Positions 23,485 through 31,822 of a stretch of DNA of 34,802 nt are shown here, piece after piece. The DNA lies in contig JAAXHE010000361.1 in assembly GCA_012271065.1 (NCBI GenBank), forward strand, positions 1 to 34,802, read 5' to 3'. The translations under genes and the position numbers were made by a program. The notes beneath the pieces were generated by a model that made no database searches, was not told the origin of the DNA, and worked only from the letters and a program-made list of their open reading frames with translations. Origin of the DNA: Candidatus Latescibacterota bacterium. Lineage in GTDB: Bacteria > Latescibacterota > UBA2968 > GCA-2709665. Each line of letters opens with the position of its first letter. Position 1 is the first letter of the stretch.

Positions 23485-24357
23485 TCAGGCGGCCCGGATG
23501 CCCAACCACCCGTCCTGGTCGACGACCTCGATTACACGGAGTCCGGCAGCGCGTACCGCCTTCAGAAGTTCCGACTGCTCCTGAACCTGCACCCCCCCGA
23601 GGATAATATTTCCTTGCGTCGCCAGGCGCGACGGGAGCGCAGGCAGCATCCGGACGAGTGCAGGTGCGTCGATATTGGCGACCACGACGTCGAATTCACC
23701 CGTAATGCCTTCCAGCGTGCCCGTGGAAAACGCCACGTTGCCGGAAATTCTGTTCAGGCGCAAATTCGCGCGGGCATTCTCAACGGCCAGCGCATCGGTA
23801 TCGATACCCGTCACCCGCGCCGCCCCGAGCCTGGCCGCGGCGAGGCTCAGGATACCGGAGCCGGTGCCCACATCCAGCACGACGTCGCCCGGTTTTACGA
23901 CTTCATGCATCATCTTCAGGGCCAACCGGGTCGTCTCGTGCTGACCGGTTCCGAAAGCCGTCTTCGGCTCGATAACCAGACTGAAACCGCCCTCAGGATC
24001 GTCGACCCATTCCCAGGGTGGACAAACCACGATGGAGGGAACCGGGTAAACGGGCTTGAAACGGGACTTCCAGGACGAGGCCCAGTCCTCCGACGCGACC
24101 TCAGCCACTTCCACGCGTACGTTTCTCAAATCACCTTTCAGCGCCTGAAGCCCGCTCCAAAGGCCGGATACCACGCGGCCGCTGTCTCTTTCAGCGGGAA
24201 AGTACGCCGAGAGGCCCGTCTTTCCGGGAGCGGAACCAATCTGCACCTGCAGACCGCAGCTTCCAAGGCCGAACAGCAGCTCGGACACCGTTTCCGACGC
24301 GTGGCAGGGCAGGTCCACGCATACCTCGAACCACCCGCATTCAGCTGTGCAGATCAT
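23485..24357 (-). CDS. prmA: Ribosomal protein L11 methyltransferase (PrmA)
   Basis: SAM-dependent methyltransferase that trimethylates ribosomal protein L11. The 290-residue product has the small N-terminal recognition domain (residues 1-70, WFEVCVDLPCHASETVSELLF) and the Rossmann methyltransferase domain. Key phrases are IEPKTAFGTGQHETTRL, which is diagnostic of PrmA, the SAM motif VLDVGTGSGILSLAAARLG, and VVANIDAPAL. The ATG at 24357 has no obvious ribosome site. It is convergent with the threonine-synthase-like gene and downstream of a large unassigned gene. Confidence 0.93.
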   Translation of the reverse strand: MICTAECGWFEVCVDLPCHASETVSELLFGLGSCGLQVQIGSAPGKTGLSAYFPAERDSGRVVSGLWSGLQALKGDLRNVRVEVAEVASEDWASSWKSRFKPVYPVPSIVVCPPWEWVDDPEGGFSLVIEPKTAFGTGQHETTRLALKMMHEVVKPGDVVLDVGTGSGILSLAAARLGAARVTGIDTDALAVENARANLRLNRISGNVAFSTGTLEGITGEFDVVVANIDAPALVRMLPALPSRLATQGNIILGGVQVQEQSELLKAVRAAGLRVIEVVDQDGWLGIRAA

Positions 24358-24396
24358 TCGCGATTACCACTCGAAACGTGCTTGGGTCGTACCTGA

Positions 24397-24412
24397 CAGC
24401 CCGTTGAATAAG
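24397..24412 (+). repeat. Copy of a short dispersed motif (CAGCCCGTTGAATAAG)
   Basis: Matches the minus-strand motif at 7-22 at 15 of 16 positions. It lies in the 74-bp gap between prmA and the next gene. AGCCCG also pairs with CGGGCT (24398-24403 with 24418-24423), so it forms part of a hairpin that may end transcription of the upstream minus-strand gene. Confidence 0.45.
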
Positions 24413-24431
24413 TCTGTCCGGGCTACGGCCT

Positions 24432-26087
24432 TTAAACGACCGCCAATTTCAACTCATGCCGGCTCACGTCGGCCGAGAACGGCAAAACCACGACCAGTCG
24501 GGCTTCTTCGATGGTCGAGTCACCCGCCTTCCGGTAGGGGTTATGCGGCAACGCAGGCCAGACCACGCGGCTTCCGGGCGGCAGGTACAGGCGCCAGCCG
24601 TCGTGTTCGATCCACGCCTCGCCGGACCACTCCGCCTCCGCTTCGCCCATCACCGCGGTCTTGCCGGATGCAAAACGCACCTCCTGGTCCAGGTGCGGCA
24701 TCAGCGTCACGTGTCCGTCCACCGGCAGACCTGAATTCCCCGTCGCTGCGTACACGAGCGTCAATTCGGTTTCAGACTCAATCTTCGCGTCCACGCTGCA
24801 GCACTCCTCGCCGTAGCGCATCTGCAGCCGGCCGCCGTCGTCGCCTGAGTCGTACGAAATCTCGTCCGGCACGTGGATCAATCCCTCGGGTACTTCGAAG
24901 TCCGGGTCTTCGTCCCCTGGCGTATGCGAGAGAAGCGCCTTGTCCCCAACGGTAAAGCAGCTCCACAGCGGCTGCAGCTTTGTGTTGCCACCGCCCACGA
25001 TCAGCCCCGTCCCGTCGTGGAACGCGCTTACGAAGTTCTGTCTGTCCTGGCCCCAACGATTCTGGGGGAAATCCACAACGAAGGCCGACAGACAGATGAA
25101 CCACGGGCCGTTCCTCACGGCGGTCGCCTCGTCCCCCATCCGGAAGACATGCCGTTCCTTCCCGGCAGCCGTCTCGATTGCCTCCCCATTGCCGCCGTAG
25201 AGCAGCAGGCTCGCCGCGTAATCCGCATTGAACCCTGTACCCTCGGCCAGCAGGAGTCTGTGCTGCTGCGCCAGGTACCCTCTGCCCGCGGCCGTATGGC
25301 TGAACCCGGGACTGCCCTCGTGCACGCCGCCGTGGTAGGGGTTGCGGCCATCGACGGTCTCAACGGGGCTGCCATCGGGATACGTCAGGCTGGCATGGTA
25401 CGAAGCCGCACGTTCGAGCGCTGGCAACACTGCCGCGTCGCCCGACATCCCGAAGTAAATCCCCAGCGAATCCGAATAGACGAAATTGTAGGCTACGACC
25501 GGTCCGTTATGCTCCGGCCACCATCCCTGCGGCGACTGCGCGTCCGCCACTTTCGCCATAAACGCTCGCGACTGGGTTCGCCAGTCCTCCCGTCCGAAGA
25601 CCGTACCCGCGCAGAAAAGCGCCATCGCGTGGTGCGCGGGTATATTGTGAACGTGCGCCAGGCAAGTCCTGGAAATACCGTCGAACCCCATCAGCAGGGC
25701 CTCGTCCCATCTGGCACGCGCGTCGCCGCGCATTGCTTCCTGAACCAGCTGGTACGCGCGAATCCACCGGCTGTAGGTCCACGGCATGAAAATCTGCCCC
25801 CACTCCGAATAGTCCTTTTTCAAGAACGTCCACTTGCCCTGCTCATCCTGGGCGTCGATCAGCGCGTCCCCGCCACGAACGATCGAGTCAAGGACCTCAT
25901 CGTCGCCGTGGTATCTGCTCTCCTCGAGGCGCCACGCCGCGGCGAGAGCAAGAATCACGTTCTGGTCACCGCAGACCCACGGCTCCGTACCGAACTGCCC
26001 GTTCTCCTTCTGAGACGCAAGGATTCCCGGTACAGCCGAATCCAGCGACTCCAGCAACTCCGGTTCGGGACTCCAAACCTCGGCCAT
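24432..26087 (-). CDS. Large soluble protein, possible (alpha/alpha)-barrel carbohydrate-active enzyme
   Basis: A 551-residue protein with no signal peptide. The first 330 residues are helical with many aromatic residues and repeated hairpin-like segments (ENGQFGTEPWVCGDQNVILALAAAW, DEQGKWTFLKKDYSEWGQIFMPWTYSRWIRAYQLV, AHVHNIPAHHAMALF), and the last 200 are beta-rich (LIHVPDEISYD, LTLVYAATGNSGLPVDGHVTLMP). This domain order resembles heparinase II/III-like lyases and related (alpha/alpha) toroid enzymes, but I cannot identify catalytic residues with confidence. AGGAG lies eight bases before the ATG at 26087. It is 61 bases downstream of the spermidine-synthase-like gene. Confidence 0.68.
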   Translation of the reverse strand: MAEVWSPEPELLESLDSAVPGILASQKENGQFGTEPWVCGDQNVILALAAAWRLEESRYHGDDEVLDSIVRGGDALIDAQDEQGKWTFLKKDYSEWGQIFMPWTYSRWIRAYQLVQEAMRGDARARWDEALLMGFDGISRTCLAHVHNIPAHHAMALFCAGTVFGREDWRTQSRAFMAKVADAQSPQGWWPEHNGPVVAYNFVYSDSLGIYFGMSGDAAVLPALERAASYHASLTYPDGSPVETVDGRNPYHGGVHEGSPGFSHTAAGRGYLAQQHRLLLAEGTGFNADYAASLLLYGGNGEAIETAAGKERHVFRMGDEATAVRNGPWFICLSAFVVDFPQNRWGQDRQNFVSAFHDGTGLIVGGGNTKLQPLWSCFTVGDKALLSHTPGDEDPDFEVPEGLIHVPDEISYDSGDDGGRLQMRYGEECCSVDAKIESETELTLVYAATGNSGLPVDGHVTLMPHLDQEVRFASGKTAVMGEAEAEWSGEAWIEHDGWRLYLPPGSRVVWPALPHNPYRKAGDSTIEEARLVVVLPFSADVSRHELKLAVV

Positions 26088-26148
26088 CGAATTTCTCCTT
26101 CCGGTTAAGGTATCGAACCTCGTGCCGCGTTAACGCACGATTCCACGT

Positions 26149-27177
26149 CTATCTGATCCCTGCCGCGGGCGCCAGCCGGAATCGCAGCCAGTCCACTGGC
26201 GCATAGTCGTCGGTCAGCACCGGAACACCCCCGACCAGGGGCTTTTGCAGTCCGTAAGGGGGCGCCGGGATCAGCAATTCCAGCGCGTCCCCGGTTTTCG
26301 TCTTCAGCTCACGAATCGCTGTTGCGATCTGGTTGCCATCGAGCCGGGATCCATCCAGCGTGGCCACCGCCACGATATTGCTCCGGTCCGGCACCTGAAA
26401 CAGGTACACCTGAGGAAACACCCGCGTCAATGTGCGGATGATCGAAAGGTACAATACGCCGGGCCCGAGGGGCGCCACGTTCATGGTTACAACGCCGCGG
26501 GGCGTGAGTATTCCCCTTACTTCATTGAAGAACTCCGCGGTTGCCAGATGGTGCGGCATGGAATCCGCGTGGAACGCATCCAGGATAACCCAGTCGTACC
26601 GGTCGGTCGTTCGTTTGACGAACATCCGGCCGTCTTCCGCCTGAATCCTCATGCCGCCGTCCGCCTCGACGCCAAAGTACCGCTCTGCCACGCGAACAAC
26701 CTCGGGGTCGAGTTCGACCACGTCGAGCGTAACGTCCGGGCGGGCGGACCGTATGAATCGGGCGACCGATCCCCCCGCAAGTCCGATCATCAGCGCACGC
26801 TCCGGATTTGTGAATACCATCCCCAACGCAAGGTAAGCGGTGTACGGCACGCGCAGCACCGTGGGATTTCCCAGCGTCATCGCGCTCTGTTTTGCGCCGT
26901 AACCAAACCGGAGGTACCGTGCTTCGCCGTCTTCGGAAACCACGATGTGATTGTACAGGGAGTCGTGGATGTAGACCAGTCTTTCCTGCTTCGGTATCTC
27001 AGGCCGGATGTTGCATGCCGTGAGAACAGAAACCAGAAGAAACAAGAACGGCGGGTTGAAGGAGAACAGCGTGCCGGCAAGCCCCTTCGAAATCAGACAG
27101 GATCGGGTGTCGCCGGCAGCGAATCCTGCACGCAATAGAGCAGCCAAAGGTTTCCGCGATGTAGTGACGATCCTCAT
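26149..27177 (-). CDS. Spermidine-synthase-like protein, C-terminal half of a split MFS/spermidine synthase
   Basis: A 342-residue protein with the spermidine synthase/SAM-methyltransferase fold: glycine motif MIGLAGGSVARFIR, acidic strand end VVELDPEVV, and ILDAFHADSMPHHLAT at the place of the active-site loop. The aminopropyl-transfer residues are not clearly kept, as in other members of the fused MFS/spermidine synthase family, whose role is unknown. The first 36 residues are polar or basic, then a hydrophobic segment (FLFLLVSVLTAC) ends in a lipobox-like LTAC at Cys55; it may instead be one last transmembrane helix. The ATG overlaps the upstream TGA as ATGA, which fixes the start and couples the two halves. 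Confidence 0.8.
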   Translation of the reverse strand: MRIVTTSRKPLAALLRAGFAAGDTRSCLISKGLAGTLFSFNPPFLFLLVSVLTACNIRPEIPKQERLVYIHDSLYNHIVVSEDGEARYLRFGYGAKQSAMTLGNPTVLRVPYTAYLALGMVFTNPERALMIGLAGGSVARFIRSARPDVTLDVVELDPEVVRVAERYFGVEADGGMRIQAEDGRMFVKRTTDRYDWVILDAFHADSMPHHLATAEFFNEVRGILTPRGVVTMNVAPLGPGVLYLSIIRTLTRVFPQVYLFQVPDRSNIVAVATLDGSRLDGNQIATAIRELKTKTGDALELLIPAPPYGLQKPLVGGVPVLTDDYAPVDWLRFRLAPAAGIR

Positions 27178-27812
27178 CCGTCTCCCGGCCTCGTCCGCCT
27201 CGCGTCGAATCGCGACGTGTTCCCCGACGGTTCCGCGCCCTTTCTCGTTCCCCACAGAGCCATCGCCGCCAATGCCAGCAGCACCGCACCGATGAGGTGC
27301 AGAATATGCATTACACCCATCGCGGGTATCAGATAGAAGGCCGTTCCAAGCGTCCCCACAATGCTGCCGGCGGCGGACAATGCGGATACCGTCCCCGCAA
27401 CGCCACCGACCCTGTCCACCCTGTCCACGAGCATCCGGACGACAAAGGGCGTGACGGCTCCCAGCGCCACACCCGGAATCGCGAATATTACGACCGAGGC
27501 CAGCAAGGGGCCGCCCCGGGGACCCAGATTCATCAGGAAGACCGCCCGATTGACCGCCGCCGCCGCCCACGGCATCACGAACGCCATCAGACCGGCCATG
27601 CCCAGCAACGCGGCAAGAGGCCGTCCCGTGGGCATACGGTCTGCCAGCCTGCCACCCGTGTACGCGCCCAGACTCAGAGCGGCCAGGACCACCGCGATCA
27701 GGCTGCCCCAGACGAAAACGGAACTTCCGAAATACGGCGCAAGAACCCGGCTTCCCACGATTTCCAATGCCATGAGCGCCGCACCTGAAAAAAACGCTAT
27801 CGACCTCAACAT
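27174..27812 (-). CDS. Membrane half of a split fused MFS/spermidine synthase-type protein
   Basis: A 212-residue membrane protein with six or so hydrophobic helices. The opening (MLRSIAFFSGAALMALEIVG followed by RVLAPYFGSSVFVWG) is the typical N-terminus of fused MFS/spermidine synthase proteins, including ALEIVGSRxLAPYFG and LSLGAYTGGRLADR. Fused members are normally a single chain of over 500 residues; here the membrane part ends with a polar tail and an ATGA overlap to the enzyme part. The ATG at 27812 was chosen because it matches the family start; GGTGG is a weak ribosome site. Two strong hairpins separate it from ssb. Confidence 0.8.
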   Translation of the reverse strand: MLRSIAFFSGAALMALEIVGSRVLAPYFGSSVFVWGSLIAVVLAALSLGAYTGGRLADRMPTGRPLAALLGMAGLMAFVMPWAAAAVNRAVFLMNLGPRGGPLLASVVIFAIPGVALGAVTPFVVRMLVDRVDRVGGVAGTVSALSAAGSIVGTLGTAFYLIPAMGVMHILHLIGAVLLALAAMALWGTRKGAEPSGNTSRFDARRTRPGDG

Positions 27813-27915
27813 GCCGCCACCAGCTGCATTTCGGTTCTGTCTCGAAGGACAAAGGCGCCTGGGAGGATTCGATTGCCTGCCCGGCCGCCGACACGTCTTC
27901 AATTTACGTACAGTA

Positions 27916-27948
27916 CACCGGGCTGCAAGACGAATTCGCAGCCCGGTG
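27916..27948 (-). terminator. Perfect 11-bp hairpin downstream of ssb
   Basis: CACCGGGCTGC and GCAGCCCGGTG pair perfectly around an 11-base loop. There is no T-run on either side. It lies between ssb and the membrane-protein gene, after another hairpin, and probably helps end or protect the ssb transcript. Confidence 0.5.
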
Positions 27949-27965
27949 ACCGTGGATCAGTCTGA

Positions 27966-27988
27966 ACGATTCCCGATGTCGGAATCGT
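27966..27988 (-). terminator. 8-bp hairpin directly after ssb stop
   Basis: ACGATTCC pairs with GGAATCGT around a 7-base loop, six bases after the ssb stop at 27995. No long T-run follows, so it may act with the 27916 hairpin. Confidence 0.4.
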
Positions 27989-27994
27989 CCCCAA

Positions 27995-28495
27995 TCAGAA
28001 CGGGAGATCGTCGTCGGCGCCGAAGGGCGGCGGGCCCGACCCGCCCGACCCCGTATCCTTTCCGGCTCCGTTCTCAGGGGAACCTGATCGCGCGTCCCGC
28101 GTTCCTTCATTCGGTTGACCGGAACCCTGCGATGCCCCCCCTCCGGAATCGAAATCCTCCCTGGAGTCGAGCATCTGCATATCCCTGGCGACGACCTCGG
28201 TGGTATACCGCTTCTGTCCGTCCTGCGTTTCCCAGCTGCGGGTCTGCAGGCTCCCCTCGATGTAGACCCTGCTGCCCTTACGCAGATACTGATTGCAGAT
28301 TTCCGCCAGCCGCCGCCAAACCACGATCCGATGCCATTCGGTCCGCTCCTGGCGTTCGCCGGAACTGTCGGACCAGCTCTCATTGGTGGCGATATTGAAA
28401 TTCGTGACGGCGGTTCCGCTGGGTGTATATCGCAGTTCGGGATCCGCTCCCACGTTGCCAATCAGAATTACCTTGTTTACACCTCTACGTGCCAT
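27995..28495 (-). CDS. ssb: Single-stranded DNA-binding protein
   Basis: Coats single-stranded DNA in replication, repair and recombination. The 166-residue protein has the OB-fold (residues 1-110: [59 protein letters not shown]), a Gly/Ser-rich disordered linker and the acidic tip DDDLPF that recruits partner proteins. AAGGAG lies eight bases before the ATG. It has its own near-consensus promoter at 28574-28602 and two hairpins after its stop, so it is probably a single-gene transcript. Confidence 0.97.
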   Translation of the reverse strand: MARRGVNKVILIGNVGADPELRYTPSGTAVTNFNIATNESWSDSSGERQERTEWHRIVVWRRLAEICNQYLRKGSRVYIEGSLQTRSWETQDGQKRYTTEVVARDMQMLDSREDFDSGGGASQGSGQPNEGTRDARSGSPENGAGKDTGSGGSGPPPFGADDDLPF

Positions 28496-28573
28496 GATGT
28501 GTCTCCTTTAAATAAAAGAAAAACAATCTGATATGGACGATGGCACGATCCTTGACGAAATCGTGTTCAATCG

Positions 28574-28602
28574 AATATACTCGTGAATTCCGGGCTTGTC
28601 AA
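28574..28602 (-). promoter_or_regulatory. Near-consensus sigma70 promoter of ssb
   Basis: On the minus strand TTGACA (28597-28602) and TATATT (28574-28579) are separated by 17 bp. Transcription should start near 28567, giving a leader of about 70 bases before the ssb ATG. Confidence 0.88.
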
Positions 28603-28650
28603 TAGGGCCGAACCTGACCCCCGTTCGGGTCGCCAAATCCACCCTGCGTT

Positions 28651-29487
28651 TCATTTCATCGATCTGAAGAAATCGCGAAATCGAACCGTTTCCGATACGG
28701 TGTCGCATTCGTTGCAATGCTCCCAGTCGATCCATATGTATTCGACGCCCAGCCATCCTCGATATCCACTGGCCCCCATCAGTTCGACGACCCGCCGGTA
28801 ATCGATGACATTCTGATCGAAAGACGTCTGTAACCGGCCCCGCCGCGCACCGCGCGCGTGGAAGTGACTGGCATATTTCACGAGCGGTTCCACGTCCGAA
28901 TCCGGCAGGCCGATTTTCGTGAAGTGCGTGTAATCGAGCGTCAGCGTCAGACCGGGAACCGCCTGCACGAGTCGCTCCGTCGATTTCGGCCGTGGAACCA
29001 GGGAACCGACGTGCGCCTCGACACCGAATACGATGCCGCATTCCCCCGCCCGCGCCACGCGCCAGTTCAATTCATCCACGGCACGGCCGAACGAGTCGGC
29101 GCGCGTCTCGTCCGGGTAATGTACACCCGGCAGCGTCGTCACGTGCGCGCACCCACACTCGGCGGCATATTCCAGCGTCTTCAGGTACCAGTCCCGTGCC
29201 ATTTGACGCCGAGACCGCTCCGGATGGTTGATCGCAAAGGGCACGAAATCCATCGCCATCTGTAGAAACACATCGGCTGGCTCGAGTCCGACGTCATCCA
29301 GTTTTTTCTTCAATTCGCGGGCAGAGCGCGGCACATCTTCAAACTCACGCGAAGGCCACAGATGCGACCTCTCTTCGAAGAGTCCGATATCCACGCCGTC
29401 GAAACCCAGCATCGAGACCAGTTTAAGCGCGTCTTCGTGAGAAAGCAGAGGAAAGGTAAAGTCCGAGCATGCCAATTTCGTGTTCAA
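28651..29487 (-). CDS. Xylose-isomerase-like TIM-barrel sugar isomerase/epimerase, copy 3 (TTG start)
   Basis: A 278-residue predicted isomerase/epimerase. Metal ligands are in FGVEAHVG (Glu), LTLDYTHF (Asp), HFHARGARRGRLQTS (His) and LGVEYIWIDWEHC (Glu). There is no suitable ATG; the TTG at 29487 overlaps the preceding TGA as TTGA and has GGAGGAG just upstream, which mirrors the ATGA couplings elsewhere in the window. The closing WxxCNECD phrase is unusual. It is the last gene of the five-gene cluster starting with the Nramp-like transporter, and probably isomerises a sugar acid or keto sugar. Confidence 0.85.
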   Translation of the reverse strand: MNTKLACSDFTFPLLSHEDALKLVSMLGFDGVDIGLFEERSHLWPSREFEDVPRSARELKKKLDDVGLEPADVFLQMAMDFVPFAINHPERSRRQMARDWYLKTLEYAAECGCAHVTTLPGVHYPDETRADSFGRAVDELNWRVARAGECGIVFGVEAHVGSLVPRPKSTERLVQAVPGLTLTLDYTHFTKIGLPDSDVEPLVKYASHFHARGARRGRLQTSFDQNVIDYRRVVELMGASGYRGWLGVEYIWIDWEHCNECDTVSETVRFRDFFRSMK

Positions 29488-30293
29488 GGCTCCTCCGCAA
29501 ATCGTGTTGGCCCCGACGTCTCCCACTCGGCCGCGGCGATATATCCGCCATCGATCACCAGGGACGTGCCGGTAATCCCCGCGGACGCCTCGGAGCAGAA
29601 GTAAACCGCTGCCCGTGCGACATCCACGGACCGGATGACGGCTCCGGTCGGGACGCGCTGCAGGCGCTGCGCCAGCGTGGCTGCCGGATCCGGGGTCGTA
29701 CTCAGATGGTACCGCAGCATGGGTGTGTCCGTTATGCCAGGGCATATGCAGTTGCAGCGCAGTCCGTCCCTGGCGTAGTCCAGAGCGATCGAACGGCTCA
29801 ATCCCAGCACCGCATGCTTGGACGTGGTATACGCGGGCGTGTCGGCCTGACCGATAAGGCTTCCCACCGATCCTATATTCACCATATAACTTCGCCGATG
29901 CTCCCTGAAGTGAGGGATGGCGTACTTGAGCGAAAAGTAAATCGACTTGAGATTTACCCCCATCAGCCGGTCCCAATCCTTCTCCGCATATTCATGGAGG
30001 CGCCCCACGTGTACGATTCCCGCGCAATTGACAACGGCCTGGAGCTTCCCGAAACGCGCCACGGTCGTTTCGATCGAAGCCCGCACCTGTCCTTCCTCTG
30101 CCACGTCACAGGCCAGAAAGACCGCGTCTCCGCCCTGTTCCGCAATGCGGTTCACCACCTGGAGACCGCGTTCCTCCTGGACGTCGACAACGGCCACGCG
30201 GGCGCCCTCTGCAGCGAACAGTTCGGCCGTGGCCTCTCCCATTCCGGAAGCGCCGCCGCTCACCCAGGCAACCTGGCCCTCCATTCGCATCAT
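29484..30293 (-). CDS. Short-chain dehydrogenase/reductase (SDR), copy 2
   Basis: A 269-residue classical SDR. The cofactor loop is SGGASGMGEA, followed by VVDVQEE (an Asp favouring NAD), VVNCAGI, the catalytic Ser and Tyr/Lys in NIGSVGSLIGQADTPAYTTSKHAVLG, and CPGITDTPML. It resembles sugar or polyol dehydrogenases such as the glucose 1-dehydrogenase type. The start at 30293 follows GGAG by seven bases; ATGs at 30290 region and 30284 also exist. It begins four bases after the hydrolase stop and overlaps the isomerase by TTGA, so it belongs to one operon. Confidence 0.9.
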   Translation of the reverse strand: MMRMEGQVAWVSGGASGMGEATAELFAAEGARVAVVDVQEERGLQVVNRIAEQGGDAVFLACDVAEEGQVRASIETTVARFGKLQAVVNCAGIVHVGRLHEYAEKDWDRLMGVNLKSIYFSLKYAIPHFREHRRSYMVNIGSVGSLIGQADTPAYTTSKHAVLGLSRSIALDYARDGLRCNCICPGITDTPMLRYHLSTTPDPAATLAQRLQRVPTGAVIRSVDVARAAVYFCSEASAGITGTSLVIDGGYIAAAEWETSGPTRFAEEP

Positions 30294-30297
30294 TGCG

Positions 30298-31773
30298 TTA
30301 CTCCACTTTAGTGACGCGTATGACAACGTCGTGCCGAAACGGCGGCAGAAACACCCGGCGCGATTCGCCGCCGCCAAGAGGAGTACGAGGAGAATAAACG
30401 CCGTCCGCGGGAGAGAAACAGGACATCTCGAACGCTCCCGGCGGCAGATCGAAACAAAGCCCGCCCTGGATCGGATCGCCGCACCCTGCCTCCTCCCGCT
30501 CGCGGGCGTCGGCCAGATAGATGCAATAGTCTTCGCCCGAGACCGCGAACACCGATTCCAGGGTATGGTCGGGGCGTTCACGAAGCCAACCGGGCATGAC
30601 CGGGCGCGCCCTGGCGAGATCGACGGAATGGATAAACCCGGACAAATTGCCCATCCACCGTCGAATCCCGCTTTGGGAGTCGGGCGTTCCCGTTTCGAGG
30701 TACGGCAGGATGGAGAAGTCGATCATATCGTAATGCGCCCCGGAAAACAGCGCTGTCCAGGCCCGCTTGCGGTGCACCGTCCATCCTTCCACTTCCTTGT
30801 ACTGCGTTGCGATATTGTCCTCGTCGTGATTCAGCGGTTTCGGGCGTCTGTATGCGGCGAGGGTAAAGTCACGCAACGGCCTCAACTTGAGCTGCTTGGA
30901 CATGAAGTCCCCGAGATCATAACTTCGACCATCGCAAAGGGTATTCGGAAGCGGATGGATATTTACGACGTCGAAATCCATTGTCTCGAACGATCCGTCG
31001 GAGGGCTGATCGAACGGTCTGATCGTCATCGCTTCCTGACCGGCGATCAGGTGCCGGTTCGGCATCCCGCTCTCAATCTCGCGGATCTGCGCAATGAACT
31101 GCGCCTGCCAGCCGTTCACCTCCTCGGATCCGGGCATGCCATCTGTAACGGGGAAATGACACGGTTCGTTGCAGATTTCGTAAATGAGGTTCCCGTACCG
31201 GTTGGTTTCCTCCACGATGCGCCGCACGTGCGCGCGCTGCCACTCCAGCAGCTCCGTCCGGCGGCACGTCATATACTCCTGCCAGGGTACCGGCTGATCC
31301 GGGGTTTCCATTGTTATGTTGTTGGCGGGATTCAGCGGATTGAGCGCCCAGACCTCGTCCTTGTAGGTATTGCTGAAGAGTACCACCTCCACGATGATGC
31401 CATACGACTCCGCAAGAGACAGAAATGCATGCAACCGATCGAAGTACTCGGCATTCCAGCGGGAAAGATCGAACCGCGGCTGTCCGTCCAGCGCGTTTCC
31501 AGGCCCCGTCCGTTCGAACGGCGCGATATAGTCGGGTGATTCGGGCTTGCAGGTCGAGTACGGGTTTACGGGCGTCTGCAACTCTCTGAACAGCGTGAAC
31601 AAACGTGTCAGCGTCTGCCCGCGCTCAGCCGCGTCCTTCAGATACCGTTCGAACCGGAACGGCCGGTTGATCACCGCACCATAATGCTCGGTCGCACATA
31701 ACAGCACCAGCGGCCTGCCGCGATAGTCGAAGACCTTTCTGTTTTCCGGATGAATCCTGATCACTTCAGCCAC
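30298..31773 (-). CDS. GH5-like (clan GH-A type) glycoside hydrolase
   Basis: A 491-residue TIM-barrel protein with no signal peptide, predicted to hydrolyse a glycoside. The start of the barrel (VFDYRGRPLVLLCATEHYGAV) and the Asn-Glu pair at 202-203 in LIYEICNEPCHF (acid/base Glu of clan GH-A) support this; the nucleophile may be the Glu of SILPYLETG near the end of the barrel. A beta-domain follows to the C-terminus. The start is GTG at 31773 with a G-rich ribosome site (AAAGGGGGGG) just upstream; no ATG fits. It is the third gene of the cluster. Confidence 0.75.
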   Translation of the reverse strand: MAEVIRIHPENRKVFDYRGRPLVLLCATEHYGAVINRPFRFERYLKDAAERGQTLTRLFTLFRELQTPVNPYSTCKPESPDYIAPFERTGPGNALDGQPRFDLSRWNAEYFDRLHAFLSLAESYGIIVEVVLFSNTYKDEVWALNPLNPANNITMETPDQPVPWQEYMTCRRTELLEWQRAHVRRIVEETNRYGNLIYEICNEPCHFPVTDGMPGSEEVNGWQAQFIAQIREIESGMPNRHLIAGQEAMTIRPFDQPSDGSFETMDFDVVNIHPLPNTLCDGRSYDLGDFMSKQLKLRPLRDFTLAAYRRPKPLNHDEDNIATQYKEVEGWTVHRKRAWTALFSGAHYDMIDFSILPYLETGTPDSQSGIRRWMGNLSGFIHSVDLARARPVMPGWLRERPDHTLESVFAVSGEDYCIYLADAREREEAGCGDPIQGGLCFDLPPGAFEMSCFSPADGVYSPRTPLGGGESRRVFLPPFRHDVVIRVTKVE

Positions 31774-31822
31774 GGATACCCCCCCTTTTCCGACACCTGC
31801 TTTCGGCTCGAACGCCCCCTCT

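Noticed and set aside
29947..31539. 530-codon plus-strand reading frame
   Set aside because: Antisense to the SDR and the GH5-like gene, with no coherent domain.
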